DNA from: DSVQ01 sp964484765 | GTDB taxonomy: Bacteria; Planctomycetota; Planctomycetia; Planctomycetales; Planctomycetaceae | Reading direction: 5' to 3' | Assembly: GCA_964484765.1 (NCBI GenBank) | Contig: CAZAGI010000023.1 | Span: 1 to 64,000 of the forward strand | DNA length: 64,000 nt | Shown here: piece after piece, positions 9,345 to 16,802 of the stretch | How the letters are laid out: every line of letters starts with the position of its first letter | Position numbering within the stretch: the stretch's first letter is position 1 | Notes under the pieces: generated by a model | What the model saw: only the letters and a program-made list of their open reading frames with translations | Database searches by the model: none | What the model was told of the DNA's origin: nothing | Position numbers and translations under genes: made by a program

Positions 9345-10526
9345 ATGCTTCGTTTTTGCAAAGCTGCTGCCCCGTGGTCCGCCGGTCTGGCGGTGGTGCT
9401 CGCTTCGAGCTCCGCGTCCGCTCAGTTTTGGCGGTCCGCGTTCGGCGGCAACAACTGCGACTGTGGTCCGGTGTCGCAGGCCACCGTGTCGTACCAGGCC
9501 GCAGCATCCAGTGTCACTGCGTGTTCCGTCTGTGCACCGGTCGTACAAACCGTGTGTGCTCCGGCTGTTCAACCGGTGATGCAAACGGTCTACAAGGAAG
9601 TTCCCGTTGTGGAACATGTCGCGGTCAAGCAGACCGTGAAGAAGCCGATTGTGGAAACGGCCTACGTCGATCAGCCGGTGACGGAATATCGGCCGGTGAC
9701 GGAAGTCCGCACGGTGGATGTGCCCACGGTCAGCTATCAGGATGTGCAGGAATGCCAGACCGTGACCCGCAACATGGGTTACTGGCGATCCCAGTATGTA
9801 CCGAATCAGAAGGCCAGTCCGTGCGACTACTGCAACGTTCCCGGTTTTCAGGGCTGGATGATGCGGCAAAGCGCCGAAATGCGCAGCGCCTTCACCCCGA
9901 ACTACCGCGTCCAGCGGGAATATGTCCCGCAGACCATGGTTCAGGCCGTGCCCGTCACCCGTCGCGTGGCGATTCCGGGATCGAAGCAAGTGTCGTACAA
10001 CGTTACCTCGATGGTGCCCTATCAGACATCCCGTAAGGTCGCCGTCGCCAGCACCAAATGGGTGGACCAGGAAATCACCGTCATGAAGCCGCAGACCGTG
10101 ATGAAAACCATGGCTGTGGGTCGGCAAGTCGCTTATGTTCCGATCAACGGCGGTAGTGCTTCGACCGCAATGCAGCCGCAACCCGACCAGATCGGCTCCG
10201 GGATTGGATTGACACCCACCAAGAACGCCCAGGGTGACCGTCTGCAGCAGGCGGATCCCAGCAAGCCGACCGATCGCCGCATCAACGCCGTCGATCCGCT
10301 CCCGCCACAGCAACGCTCGAAGCTGGTGCCGACCACCATGCCGAAGAACGACGACCAAGACTATGTTGATGTGCCCGTGAAACTCGGCAAGCCGACGACG
10401 GACATCAAGTCCTTCGCGGTACCGACGGCCGCCCGCTTCAATCAATGGGTTGCCCGGACGCAGAAGTCCTTCACGCCGTCCACCGTGCCCTCGGCGATCA
10501 GCGTCGCCGACACGGAACGGCCCTAG
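9345..10526 (+). CDS. Exported Val/Pro-rich repetitive protein
   Basis: A 393-residue predicted secreted protein. The start at 9345 is chosen for its AGGAAGAGG ribosome site and the signal peptide (RFCKAAAPWSAGLAVVLASS, cut near SASAQF). Residues about 60-240 are built from short imperfect repeats around Val-Pro-Val and Thr-Val, such as KEVPVVEHVAV, DQPVTEYRPVTEVRTVDVP, KPIVETAY and TRRVAIPGSKQVSY. Cysteine-rich patches occur at CDCGPV, CSVCAPV and CDYCNVPGFQGWMMRQ. The C-terminus is polar and low-complexity. I know the pattern from planctomycete exported proteins of unknown function; a cell-surface or envelope structural role is inference. It is monocistronic and ends in a clear terminator. 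Confidence 0.8.
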   Translation: MLRFCKAAAPWSAGLAVVLASSSASAQFWRSAFGGNNCDCGPVSQATVSYQAAASSVTACSVCAPVVQTVCAPAVQPVMQTVYKEVPVVEHVAVKQTVKKPIVETAYVDQPVTEYRPVTEVRTVDVPTVSYQDVQECQTVTRNMGYWRSQYVPNQKASPCDYCNVPGFQGWMMRQSAEMRSAFTPNYRVQREYVPQTMVQAVPVTRRVAIPGSKQVSYNVTSMVPYQTSRKVAVASTKWVDQEITVMKPQTVMKTMAVGRQVAYVPINGGSASTAMQPQPDQIGSGIGLTPTKNAQGDRLQQADPSKPTDRRINAVDPLPPQQRSKLVPTTMPKNDDQDYVDVPVKLGKPTTDIKSFAVPTAARFNQWVARTQKSFTPSTVPSAISVADTERP

Positions 10527-10573
10527 ACGATCCCTTCGTCTCACATCGTTCGACTGACGCTCGAACTCCTCGC

Positions 10574-10605
10574 GGCCCCGGTTTCACACCGGGGCCCGTT
10601 TTTTT
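10574..10605 (+). terminator. Rho-independent terminator of the Val/Pro-rich protein gene
   Basis: A perfect 9-bp stem GGCCCCGGT/ACCGGGGCC (10574-10582 and 10588-10596) with a 5-base loop is followed by CG and seven T residues, 47 bp after the stop codon. Confidence 0.9.
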
Positions 10606-10702
10606 GTCAATCGTCAGTTGCCCGTTGTGAAAGACGTCGCAAGGCGGTGGTCCACGCTTCGCGGTTTCGCGCCCCGCACAGCATCGCGACAGCGTCTGCA
10701 TC

Positions 10703-11977
10703 TCAAAAACTCGTTTTGGGCGTCCCCGTTTTGGGTGTGCCTGTTCGTGGAGTCGCCGGTTTGGGCGTGCCCGACTCGGTGCTTGTCTTATTCGTAGAAA
10801 TCCGTAACACACCACGGAAACCGACATCGGGCTGTGTTGCCGACATGTCTGCGAAAGCACGATGCCACATGGCCCAGTCGGCTCCGCCGCCTTTGATCAC
10901 GCGCTGGCTGCCCATCACGGCCGACTTGGGACCGGACCAATTGCGGAGCGTTTTTGACGTCGCTTGTTCCGCCGCTTCCCGATGCGCGTTGGGTCGATAA
11001 AAATCCGCGGTCCATTCGCGGGCATTCCCGGCGAGATCATAGATTCCATACGGACTTTGATCGCCGATGTACGCGCCGACGGTGACCAGCGTCTTCGGTG
11101 TTCGCGGTTCTCCCCACACTGCGCGACCATTCCCCCACGGGTAGCGAAAACCCTCGCGGCCCCGCGCGGCCTTTTCGAACTCCGCTTCCGTCGGCAATTC
11201 CTTGCCGGCCCAGCGCAAAAAGTTCTGTGCATCACCCCAGCTCACAGCGAGGGCTGGCCAGCCCTCCCCGGCGTTGGCATTGGCCGATGGCGGCGGCACA
11301 CGCTTTTTGTCTTTCCGCAGTTCGTCCCGATAAGCCTCGAATTGCGCCGCCGTCACCTCGGTCACATCCATGTAGAACGAGTCGAGGAACACCATGAATG
11401 ACGGCTGTGTTTCCTCCGGCCCGGTGTCAGACCCCACCAGTGAAGTGCCCGCGGGGACCAACGCCATCACCGAGTTGTCTTTGTCGCAGCGAATCCGCAG
11501 TGGTGCGCCATCCTCTCCCGTGCCGAACTCCGGCAGTGCGGAAAACCCATCCGGCAGATCGAAGCTGCTGGCGGCGGACGGCGGCGTTGCGTTCTTTTCG
11601 GGGTTGAGTTTGCCGACGGCTGTAAACTGTGTCGAATCGACCCCGGCAGCACCGACCGCGACGACGAACGTTTCGTTCTCGAAAAATCGCGGGGCCACGT
11701 CCGCGTTCATCGGTTCCGCTGCACTCGCAACCTCGAACACATTCGCCGGACTCTCATTGGGGAAAGGCGAAGGGGGAGCGGCTTTGCCCTTGGTTTTCGG
11801 ATTCACTTTCTGCGCGACTTGCGCCGGTGCCGCGGACGGATTGGCTGCCGGTGCCTGGGCGTTGAGAATCGGTTTCGGCGGGTCTCGAGGGGGCGGGAGG
11901 TTGGCCTGTCCGCCGCAACCGCATGCCATACCCGCCAGCGCGAGCGCGCTCCACCACCCTGTCGCCATACGCTGCAT
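10703..11977 (-). CDS. Formylglycine-generating-enzyme-like (SUMF1 domain) lipoprotein
   Basis: A 424-residue predicted lipoprotein. The start at 11977 gives a leader ending in MACGCGG, a plausible lipobox region. A Pro/Ala-rich linker leads to an FGE-sulfatase/SUMF1 domain at about residues 145-400: MALVPAGTSLVGSD, FYMDVTEVTAAQFEAYRD, WPALAVSWGDAQNFLRWAG, ELPTEAEFEKAARG, YPWGN, YGIYDLAGNAREWTADFY, RVIKGGG and VGFRGVLR. True FGE uses a Cys pair; I see none at the expected C-terminal position, so this is more likely a binding or structural paralogue. The C-terminus is a short repeat of GTPKT units encoded by near-repeats at 10703-10770. Confidence 0.85.
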   Translation of the reverse strand: MQRMATGWWSALALAGMACGCGGQANLPPPRDPPKPILNAQAPAANPSAAPAQVAQKVNPKTKGKAAPPSPFPNESPANVFEVASAAEPMNADVAPRFFENETFVVAVGAAGVDSTQFTAVGKLNPEKNATPPSAASSFDLPDGFSALPEFGTGEDGAPLRIRCDKDNSVMALVPAGTSLVGSDTGPEETQPSFMVFLDSFYMDVTEVTAAQFEAYRDELRKDKKRVPPPSANANAGEGWPALAVSWGDAQNFLRWAGKELPTEAEFEKAARGREGFRYPWGNGRAVWGEPRTPKTLVTVGAYIGDQSPYGIYDLAGNAREWTADFYRPNAHREAAEQATSKTLRNWSGPKSAVMGSQRVIKGGGADWAMWHRAFADMSATQPDVGFRGVLRISTNKTSTESGTPKPATPRTGTPKTGTPKTSF

Positions 11978-12064
11978 GGAATTATCCCGATCCGGGTTCG
12001 TTCCCACCGAGAGGATCAACTCATTCCCTATTGTCACGTGAACGGCGGGTGACGGCAACTGCTT

Positions 12065-12207
12065 CCGTCGCGAAGCAGTGGGTCAGTCTGAAAAATCAAA
12101 GAGTCGGGGCAGGGGCCCCAACCTGACATTTTCAGTTCATTTCACATCCATAGGTCGGGGCCCCTGCCCCGACTCTTCAGACTGACTCACAACCCGTCGC
12201 GAAGCAG
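12065..12207. repeat. MITE-like palindromic element with 14-bp flanking direct repeats
   Basis: CCGTCGCGAAGCAG occurs identically at 12065-12078 and 12194-12207. Between them is a 115-bp segment (12079-12193). Its ends carry GTCAGTCTGAA (12082-12092) and the inverse (12176-12186), and its middle is a GC-rich hairpin with arms GTCGGGGCAGGGGCCCC and GGGGCCCCTGCCCCGAC. The layout of direct repeat, terminal inverted repeat, hairpin, terminal inverted repeat and direct repeat is that of a small non-autonomous insertion with a target duplication. A relative lies at 8577-8660. Confidence 0.8.
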
Positions 12208-12238
12208 CCGCTGTCACATCAGATTTTCCCGGCAGCGG

Positions 12239-13318
12239 TTACTTCGTCAACTTGCGGACTTTGTTATTCGAACTGTCGCCGACGTAAAGGTTCCCTTCCT
12301 TGTCGAAGAAGACACCGTGCGGACGATTGAGCTGGCATTTCTTCGGGTCACCGTCCGGGCCGTCGCCCTTTTTGCCATCACCGACGATGGTCTCGATGAT
12401 CCCGGTTTTGAGGCGGATCGCGCGGATCGTATTGCTCTCGGTGTCCGCGAGATAGATGTCCCCCTCGGGACCGATTGCGACGCCCTTGGGACCGTTGATC
12501 TGCGCGAGTTTCGCGTCACCGCCGTCGCCGCTGTACCCCGCTTTGCCCGTTCCCGCGAGATGTTGCAGGACGTTCTTCCTGCGATCCCAGCGATACACCG
12601 CGCTGCCTTCGCGGAGCACGATAATCACGTTGCCGTCGGCGTCCACGGCCAACGTGCGCGGTCCGTTGAGCGGCGTCCCCGCAACCGGCGCACCGTCGGG
12701 CGTCGGCTTCCGTTCGCCGGTTCCCGCGACAGTCTTCACGATCCCGGACGCCAGATCCACCGCACGAATGCGGTGATTCTTGATGTCACACACCAGCAAA
12801 CCCTGCGGACCATCCAACACCACGGAAATCGGCAGGTCGAACAGCGCCTTCGTCGCCGGGCCGTCATCGCCCGAGAAACCCGACTTGTTGCCGACTCCCG
12901 CGACCGTCGAGACCTGTTTTGTTTTCCAATCCACTCGGCGGATCGTCTGCGTCACCATGTCCGAAATGAACAAATTCCCCGCGACATCAAAACGGATTTC
13001 GTGCGGTTGATTGAACAGCGCCTGATTCGCGGGACCGTCCTGATAACCCGCTTTGTTCCCCACTCCGGCGTAAGTGCTGAGAGTCTGGTCTTTCGGATCC
13101 ATCCGGCGGATGACATTGCCACCGAACTCCGCCCAGTAAAGAGCGCCGTCGGGACCGATATCGAGCCCGAACGGTTCTTCCACGCCGGCTTTCAGTGCGG
13201 GGCCGCCGTCACCGGAGACCATTTTGGACCCCGTCCCCGCGATGGTGCGAATCTCCGCCGCGGAACCGATGACGCAGACCGTGAGAACCAACAATCCTGC
13301 CAGGCACAGTCGCCACAT
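12239..13318 (-). CDS. Exported NHL-repeat beta-propeller protein
   Basis: A 359-residue predicted secreted protein. The start at 13318 follows a GAGGGAG ribosome site and begins a clean signal peptide (MWRLCLAGLLVLTVCVIGSA). The mature part is a run of about six NHL repeats, seen as phased blocks of the type V-A-G-x-G-x-x-G-x-S-G-D-G-G and P-x-G-[VIL]-x-[VFI]-[DG]-x-x-G-[ND]-[LVI]-[YF]-[VI]-[AS]-D, for example GVAIGPEGDIYLADT and GVFFDKEGNLYVGDSSNN. NHL propellers mediate protein or ligand binding. The ligand here is unknown. The gene is alone on its strand. Confidence 0.9.
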   Translation of the reverse strand: MWRLCLAGLLVLTVCVIGSAAEIRTIAGTGSKMVSGDGGPALKAGVEEPFGLDIGPDGALYWAEFGGNVIRRMDPKDQTLSTYAGVGNKAGYQDGPANQALFNQPHEIRFDVAGNLFISDMVTQTIRRVDWKTKQVSTVAGVGNKSGFSGDDGPATKALFDLPISVVLDGPQGLLVCDIKNHRIRAVDLASGIVKTVAGTGERKPTPDGAPVAGTPLNGPRTLAVDADGNVIIVLREGSAVYRWDRRKNVLQHLAGTGKAGYSGDGGDAKLAQINGPKGVAIGPEGDIYLADTESNTIRAIRLKTGIIETIVGDGKKGDGPDGDPKKCQLNRPHGVFFDKEGNLYVGDSSNNKVRKLTK

Positions 13319-13411
13319 GAGACGCACTCCCTCGGTGATTCGACACATCAAATCGAACCGGCAGCATGTCCCGAGAGCGTTACGGCGTCAACGATCAAAA
13401 AGAGAAGAGAT

Positions 13412-13602
13412 TGGCCACGAAAAGGCACAAGGGACACAAAAAGAAGAGGTGGAACCACGAAAGACACAGAACGAAATCAAAGAATCAGGAGAAAAGAACT
13501 ATGAGTTGTGTTCCATCTCTGCACTCGAGGCATTCCTCCGTGTGATCCGTAGTTCCTTTCTGAAAGAATTCCCCTTGTGCACTTTGTGCTTCTTCGTGGC
13601 AG
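13412..13602. repeat. Degenerate inverted repeat of the CCACGAAAAGGCACAA family
   Basis: A left arm at 13413-13443 begins GGCCACGAAAAGGCACAA and a partial second copy (AACCACGAAAGACACAGA) follows at about 13453. The right arm at 13573-13601 is CTTTGTGCTTCTTCGTGGCA in the opposite orientation. The same family is present, in better shape, at 48734-48814. The region holds no gene. Confidence 0.65.
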
Positions 13603-13623
13603 AAACTCCGCTTCCTGTGAAAC

Positions 13624-13649
13624 GAAAACAGCCGACACAAGGTCGGCTG
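13624..13649 (-). terminator. Rho-independent terminator of rpsU
   Basis: Read on the minus strand, a perfect 8-bp stem CAGCCGAC/GTCGGCTG with a 5-base loop is followed by TTTT, 29 bp after the rpsU stop codon. Confidence 0.85.
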
Positions 13650-13677
13650 AGATTCGACATCAAAAGCTGGAACGCGA

Positions 13678-13887
13678 TCAGACCGGCGGGGCACCACCGG
13701 CGACGAGGCGTTGCATCCGCGTGCGACGTTCGGCACGACGACGGGCGCGGCGCTTGATTTCGCTGGGCTTTTCGTAGTATTCCCGGCGACGCATTTCCTT
13801 CTTGATCCCGGCGTGTTCGACCAACTTACGGAACCGCTTGACCGCTTCGGCAATGTGCTCGTTCTCACGCAACCGTAACTTAACCAC
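13678..13887 (-). CDS. rpsU: 30S ribosomal protein S21
   Basis: A 69-residue basic protein of the small ribosomal subunit, involved in translation initiation. The conserved S21 core is obvious: VKLRLRENEHIAEAVKRF, RKLVEHAGIKKEMRRREYYE and KPSEIKRRARRRAERR. I place the start at GTG 13887 because GGAGG lies five bases upstream and the S21 family begins with M-x-[VK]-x-[LV]-R-E-N-E. An ATG at 13998 is in frame but would add a non-conserved extension. The length is normal. The gene stands alone and ends in a good terminator. Confidence 0.95.
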   Translation of the reverse strand: MVKLRLRENEHIAEAVKRFRKLVEHAGIKKEMRRREYYEKPSEIKRRARRRAERRTRMQRLVAGGAPPV

Positions 13888-14057
13888 ACAGACCTCCGCC
13901 GGACGTATTCGCCGTCGCCGCTTCAAGCCAGGAATTAAACTATCGCGCACCAAGTCGCGCGGGTCGGGCAGTATAAACCAGTCGGTTCCCGCCGCCAAGT
14001 CGACGAGAACAAGATTTTCCCGCTTGCGCTTTGCGGAGTCGCACGATAATTACCATG

Positions 14058-14139
14058 ACAAATCATCCAGCATCAATGATTTGTAAGCGTTTATCGGATA
14101 ATATGTTCCGTCGATGTTCCCCCGGTCATTGACCGGGGG
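14058..14139. repeat. Two hairpins between rpsU and the oxidoreductase gene
   Basis: ACAAATCAT (14058-14066) pairs with ATGATTTGT (14076-14084). CCCCCGGTCA (14119-14128) pairs with TGACCGGGGG (14130-14139), a perfect 10-bp stem. Neither is followed by a T-run. They lie between divergently transcribed genes, so they are not obvious terminators; they look like repeat elements or regulatory structure. Confidence 0.6.
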
Positions 14140-14161
14140 CTAAGACCCATCGAGATGCACT

Positions 14162-15262
14162 ATGAACGACGATTGCCCAGATAAATTGGAGTATCTGCCA
14201 CGGTTGCCGTGCGATAAATCGCCCGGCATCGGCTGTATCGGCAGCGGGTTTATCATGGCGGATTGCCACCTCGTTGCGTATCAGCAGGCGGGGTTTCGAC
14301 CGGTGGCGATCGCGTCCCGCAACCGGGAACACGCCGCGACGGTCGCCCAGCGGCACACCATTCCGAAGGTGTACGGCGACTACCGGGAACTGCTCGCCGA
14401 CCGGGACGTCTCGGTCGTGGACATCGCCGTGCCGCCGGATGTGCAGTTGAGCGTCGTGCGGGATGTCGTGCAGCACGCGGATCATGTGCGGGGGATTCTC
14501 GCGCAGAAACCGTTGGGGATGAACCTCGCCGAAGCGCGCGAAGTGGTGCGGTTGTGCCGCGACGCTGGGGTGCGACTGGTCGTCAATCAGAACATGCGGT
14601 ACGACCAGTCGGTCCGCGCCGCGAAGTCGCTTCTGTCACAGAACTTTCTTGGCGAACCCGTTTTCGCGACGATCGACATGCGGGCGATTCCGCATTGGAT
14701 GCCGTGGCAGGAGCGCCTCGGCTGGGTCACGCTGCGGATCATGAGCATCCATCACCTTGACACGTTCCGTTTTTGGTTCGGCGACCCGGAGCGCGTGTTC
14801 GCCAGCGTGCGACCCGACCCCCGGACCAAATTCGCGCATCAGGACGGCATTTGTCTCTACATCCTCGAATATGCGAACGGCCTGCGTGTGTCGAGTTGGG
14901 ACGACGTGTGGACCGGCCCCGCGAAAGAAGGGGCAGCGTGCGACATCGGCATCAAGTGGCGAATCGAAGGGACGACCGGTCTTGCGCGCGGCACCATCGG
15001 CTGGCCGAAGTATCCCGAACCGACACCGAGCATGCTCGACTATTCCACGACGCGGCATCTCGGCCAATGGTTCCAGCCGCGCTGGAAGGAAGTCTGGTTC
15101 CCGGATGCGTTCGTCGGTCCGATGGCGGAACTGCTTTGTGCAATCGAAGACAACACCCCCGCAAACCTCGACGGTGAGGACAATCTGAAAACGATGGCAT
15201 TGGTTGAAGCGTGTTATCAGAGCGTGCAAGAACACCGCGCGATCAACCCCGCGGAATTGTGA
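14162..15262 (+). CDS. Gfo/Idh/MocA-family NAD(P)-dependent oxidoreductase
   Basis: A 366-residue cytosolic dehydrogenase of the glucose-fructose oxidoreductase/inositol dehydrogenase family. The N-terminal Rossmann fold has the glycine motif GIGCIGSGFIMADCHL near residue 22, then AIASRNREHAA and YRELLADRDVSVVDIAVPP. The usual catalytic-loop E-K-P is Q-K-P here (ILAQKPLGMNLAEA), keeping the important lysine. The C-terminal substrate domain follows, with HHLDTFRFWFGDPERVFA. The sugar or cyclitol substrate cannot be assigned. Start is ATG 14162 with no strong ribosome site. Confidence 0.9.
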   Translation: MNDDCPDKLEYLPRLPCDKSPGIGCIGSGFIMADCHLVAYQQAGFRPVAIASRNREHAATVAQRHTIPKVYGDYRELLADRDVSVVDIAVPPDVQLSVVRDVVQHADHVRGILAQKPLGMNLAEAREVVRLCRDAGVRLVVNQNMRYDQSVRAAKSLLSQNFLGEPVFATIDMRAIPHWMPWQERLGWVTLRIMSIHHLDTFRFWFGDPERVFASVRPDPRTKFAHQDGICLYILEYANGLRVSSWDDVWTGPAKEGAACDIGIKWRIEGTTGLARGTIGWPKYPEPTPSMLDYSTTRHLGQWFQPRWKEVWFPDAFVGPMAELLCAIEDNTPANLDGEDNLKTMALVEACYQSVQEHRAINPAEL

Positions 15263-15264
15263 TT

Positions 15265-15367
15265 GGTTGAGGGTCGAAGGTTGAGGGTCGAGAGTCAGAA
15301 AATGGGACTAGGAAGTCGTTCCAGGTTTCATGGGATTTTTCTGGCCCTCAACCTTCGACCCTCAACC
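15265..15367. repeat. 23-bp perfect inverted repeat overlapping a gene end
   Basis: The 23-bp arms at 15265-15287 and 15345-15367 are exact reverse complements, built on GGTTGAGGGTCGAAGG. They are separated by 57 bp. The right arm contains the TGA stop codon and the last Gly codon of the leftward membrane-protein gene at 15362-15796. The left arm starts 3 bp after the oxidoreductase stop. Confidence 0.85.
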
Positions 15368-15796
15368 AGACCTCGACATCCACCACACCGCGGCGGCGAG
15401 CAACCCGCAGCACGGGCCTTCCAGTGCGATCCACCACACTGGCATACCCTCGGCGAGGTCGACGCCCAGCACGATCAATCCGGCGATCATCCCGCACAGG
15501 GCGACGAAGCGGATGACCTCGCGAAACTTCACCACGTCGGTCGCGAGAAACAGCAGCAGCACGCCGGTGAAGCCGTAGAACATTGACGCCGTGCGGGCGA
15601 GGTAACCGACGATCGGTTCCGCGGGCAATTCGCCGATGCCGAGGTGACGGTGGATTGCGACCATCAGTGATTGCGGCATTACCACAGCGGCGAAGGACAG
15701 CAGATCCAGCACGCCGATCGCGCGCAGCAACCACATCAATCGCACATCAGACGGTCGCGGCGACACCGGTTCCGGGGGAGAAAGTGGCTCACTCAC
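15362..15796 (-). CDS. Four-helix membrane protein, unknown function
   Basis: A 144-residue protein with about four hydrophobic segments (LMWLLRAIGVLDLLSFAAVV, ASMFYGFTGVLLLFLATDVV, IRFVALCGMIAGLIVLGVDL, WIALEGPCCGLLAAAVWW) and a Pro-rich N-terminus. The start is GTG at 15796, 3 bp after the stop of the upstream FeoB-associated gene, so the two are almost certainly one operon. The stop codon lies in a repeat arm. No family is recognised. Confidence 0.75.
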   Translation of the reverse strand: MSEPLSPPEPVSPRPSDVRLMWLLRAIGVLDLLSFAAVVMPQSLMVAIHRHLGIGELPAEPIVGYLARTASMFYGFTGVLLLFLATDVVKFREVIRFVALCGMIAGLIVLGVDLAEGMPVWWIALEGPCCGLLAAAVWWMSRSG

Positions 15797-15799
15797 GAG

Positions 15800-16027
15800 T
15801 CACGATCCCCTCGGCGAGTTCAAATCCGGGGTGGATTGCCGCAGCACATCTAATCCGACGAAGCCATCATTTCCCGCGGGAGCTTTGGCGGCAGCGCTGG
15901 GACAATCACCGCAACCGGTTCCACATCCCGGCGCGTCGGCGGAATGATGTGGCCACAGCGCACGCACCAGCCACGCGGCGGCGATCAGCACGCACAGTCC
16001 CACAGCGATGGTTTGCCAGTCGGGCAT
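15800..16027 (-). CDS. FeoB-associated Cys-rich membrane protein
   Basis: A 75-residue protein with one N-terminal helix (TIAVGLCVLIAAAWLVRALW) followed by a Cys cluster, PGCGTGCGDCPS, the layout of FeoB-associated Cys-rich membrane proteins. Those are usually encoded beside the ferrous-iron transporter FeoB and are thought to help Fe(II) uptake. No feoA or feoB is in this window, so the link is by family resemblance only. It is first in a two-gene operon with the four-helix protein at 15362-15796. Confidence 0.75.
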   Translation of the reverse strand: MPDWQTIAVGLCVLIAAAWLVRALWPHHSADAPGCGTGCGDCPSAAAKAPAGNDGFVGLDVLRQSTPDLNSPRGS

Positions 16028-16074
16028 GATGGTTATTGATTCCGAATGAACTCAGTCTTTGATTATAGCTTCTG

Positions 16075-16166
16075 GCACCCCTCCGGGTGCATTTCTTACG
16101 CATATCCTTTCCGGGGGTATCGCTTGCGCTCAACCCCCGGCTACCTTCTTTGATCCCTTCGGGATC
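16075..16166. repeat. Three consecutive hairpins
   Basis: GCACCC/GGGTGC (16075-16090), CCGGGGGT/ACCCCCGG (16111-16118 and 16133-16140) and GATCCC/GGGATC (16152-16166) follow each other at nearly even spacing. They lie between the SRPBCC gene stop and the FeoB-associated gene start, both on the minus strand. The third hairpin is followed only by a mixed sequence. Confidence 0.7.
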
Positions 16167-16189
16167 GAGAAACCCGCACTTTCCACTCA

Positions 16190-16792
16190 TCAAGGCAAAT
16201 AGTACAGCATGATCGCGCCAAGAATGAACACGACGACGACCTCCACCACCCACGGCCACACGGGTGCCGGTTGCGGCGGTTTGGGAATCGTTGCCAGAAT
16301 ATTCTGGTCATGAGTGCGGCGGCGGCGGCGCAGTTCGAGGCGCAGGCTTTCTTCACCCCGCGTCATCGCCCAACGGTGATTGGCAGAGAACTGATGCCGC
16401 AAGTATGGTGAGAACCACCGCAACAATCGCTTTTCAGCGGTGATCTTCCAGTCGAATTCGACCAGGCATTCATTTCCTTCGGCGACGATGGTCCAGATGC
16501 CGCGACCGATGAAATCGCCCGTGGCGACGAGCGCGATCCGTTCATACGGTTGCTTATCCGTCGTCACGAATTCCCAGCGCAGTGTGTACGGCAGAAAACC
16601 TTTGGTCAGCAGTGAGACTTTGCGACCGACGCCGTTTTCGTCACCCGGTTCGAGTTCCTTCACGTCGAGATACACCGCCGGCCACCATTGGGTGAGCGAC
16701 CGCGAGTCCTCAAGAATGGCGTAGACTTCGGCGGGGGTGCCCGTGACGCGCCAGTGGGTAACGAAATGGTATTCCGGGCCGAAAATGGGCAT
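16190..16792 (-). CDS. SRPBCC (START-like/polyketide cyclase) protein with C-terminal membrane anchor
   Basis: A 200-residue protein. The start at 16792 follows GAGGGAAAC and gives a typical SRPBCC N-terminus (YHFVTHWRVTGTPAEVYAIL, then SLTQWWPAVYLDVKELEPG). This helix-grip fold binds hydrophobic ligands or lipids. After about 150 residues come an Arg-rich patch (RLELRRRRRTHDQN) and one C-terminal helix (WPWVVEVVVVFILGAIMLYY), so the domain is predicted to sit on the cytoplasmic face of the membrane. It starts 10 bp after the kinase gene and is very likely co-transcribed with it. Confidence 0.85.
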   Translation of the reverse strand: MPIFGPEYHFVTHWRVTGTPAEVYAILEDSRSLTQWWPAVYLDVKELEPGDENGVGRKVSLLTKGFLPYTLRWEFVTTDKQPYERIALVATGDFIGRGIWTIVAEGNECLVEFDWKITAEKRLLRWFSPYLRHQFSANHRWAMTRGEESLRLELRRRRRTHDQNILATIPKPPQPAPVWPWVVEVVVVFILGAIMLYYLP

Positions 16793-16802
16793 GTTTCCCT
16801 CG

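Noticed and set aside
12317..13504. A 395-codon plus-strand frame over the NHL-repeat gene
   Set aside because: The minus strand carries a signal peptide, ribosome site and phased NHL repeats; the plus frame has no domain or ribosome site.
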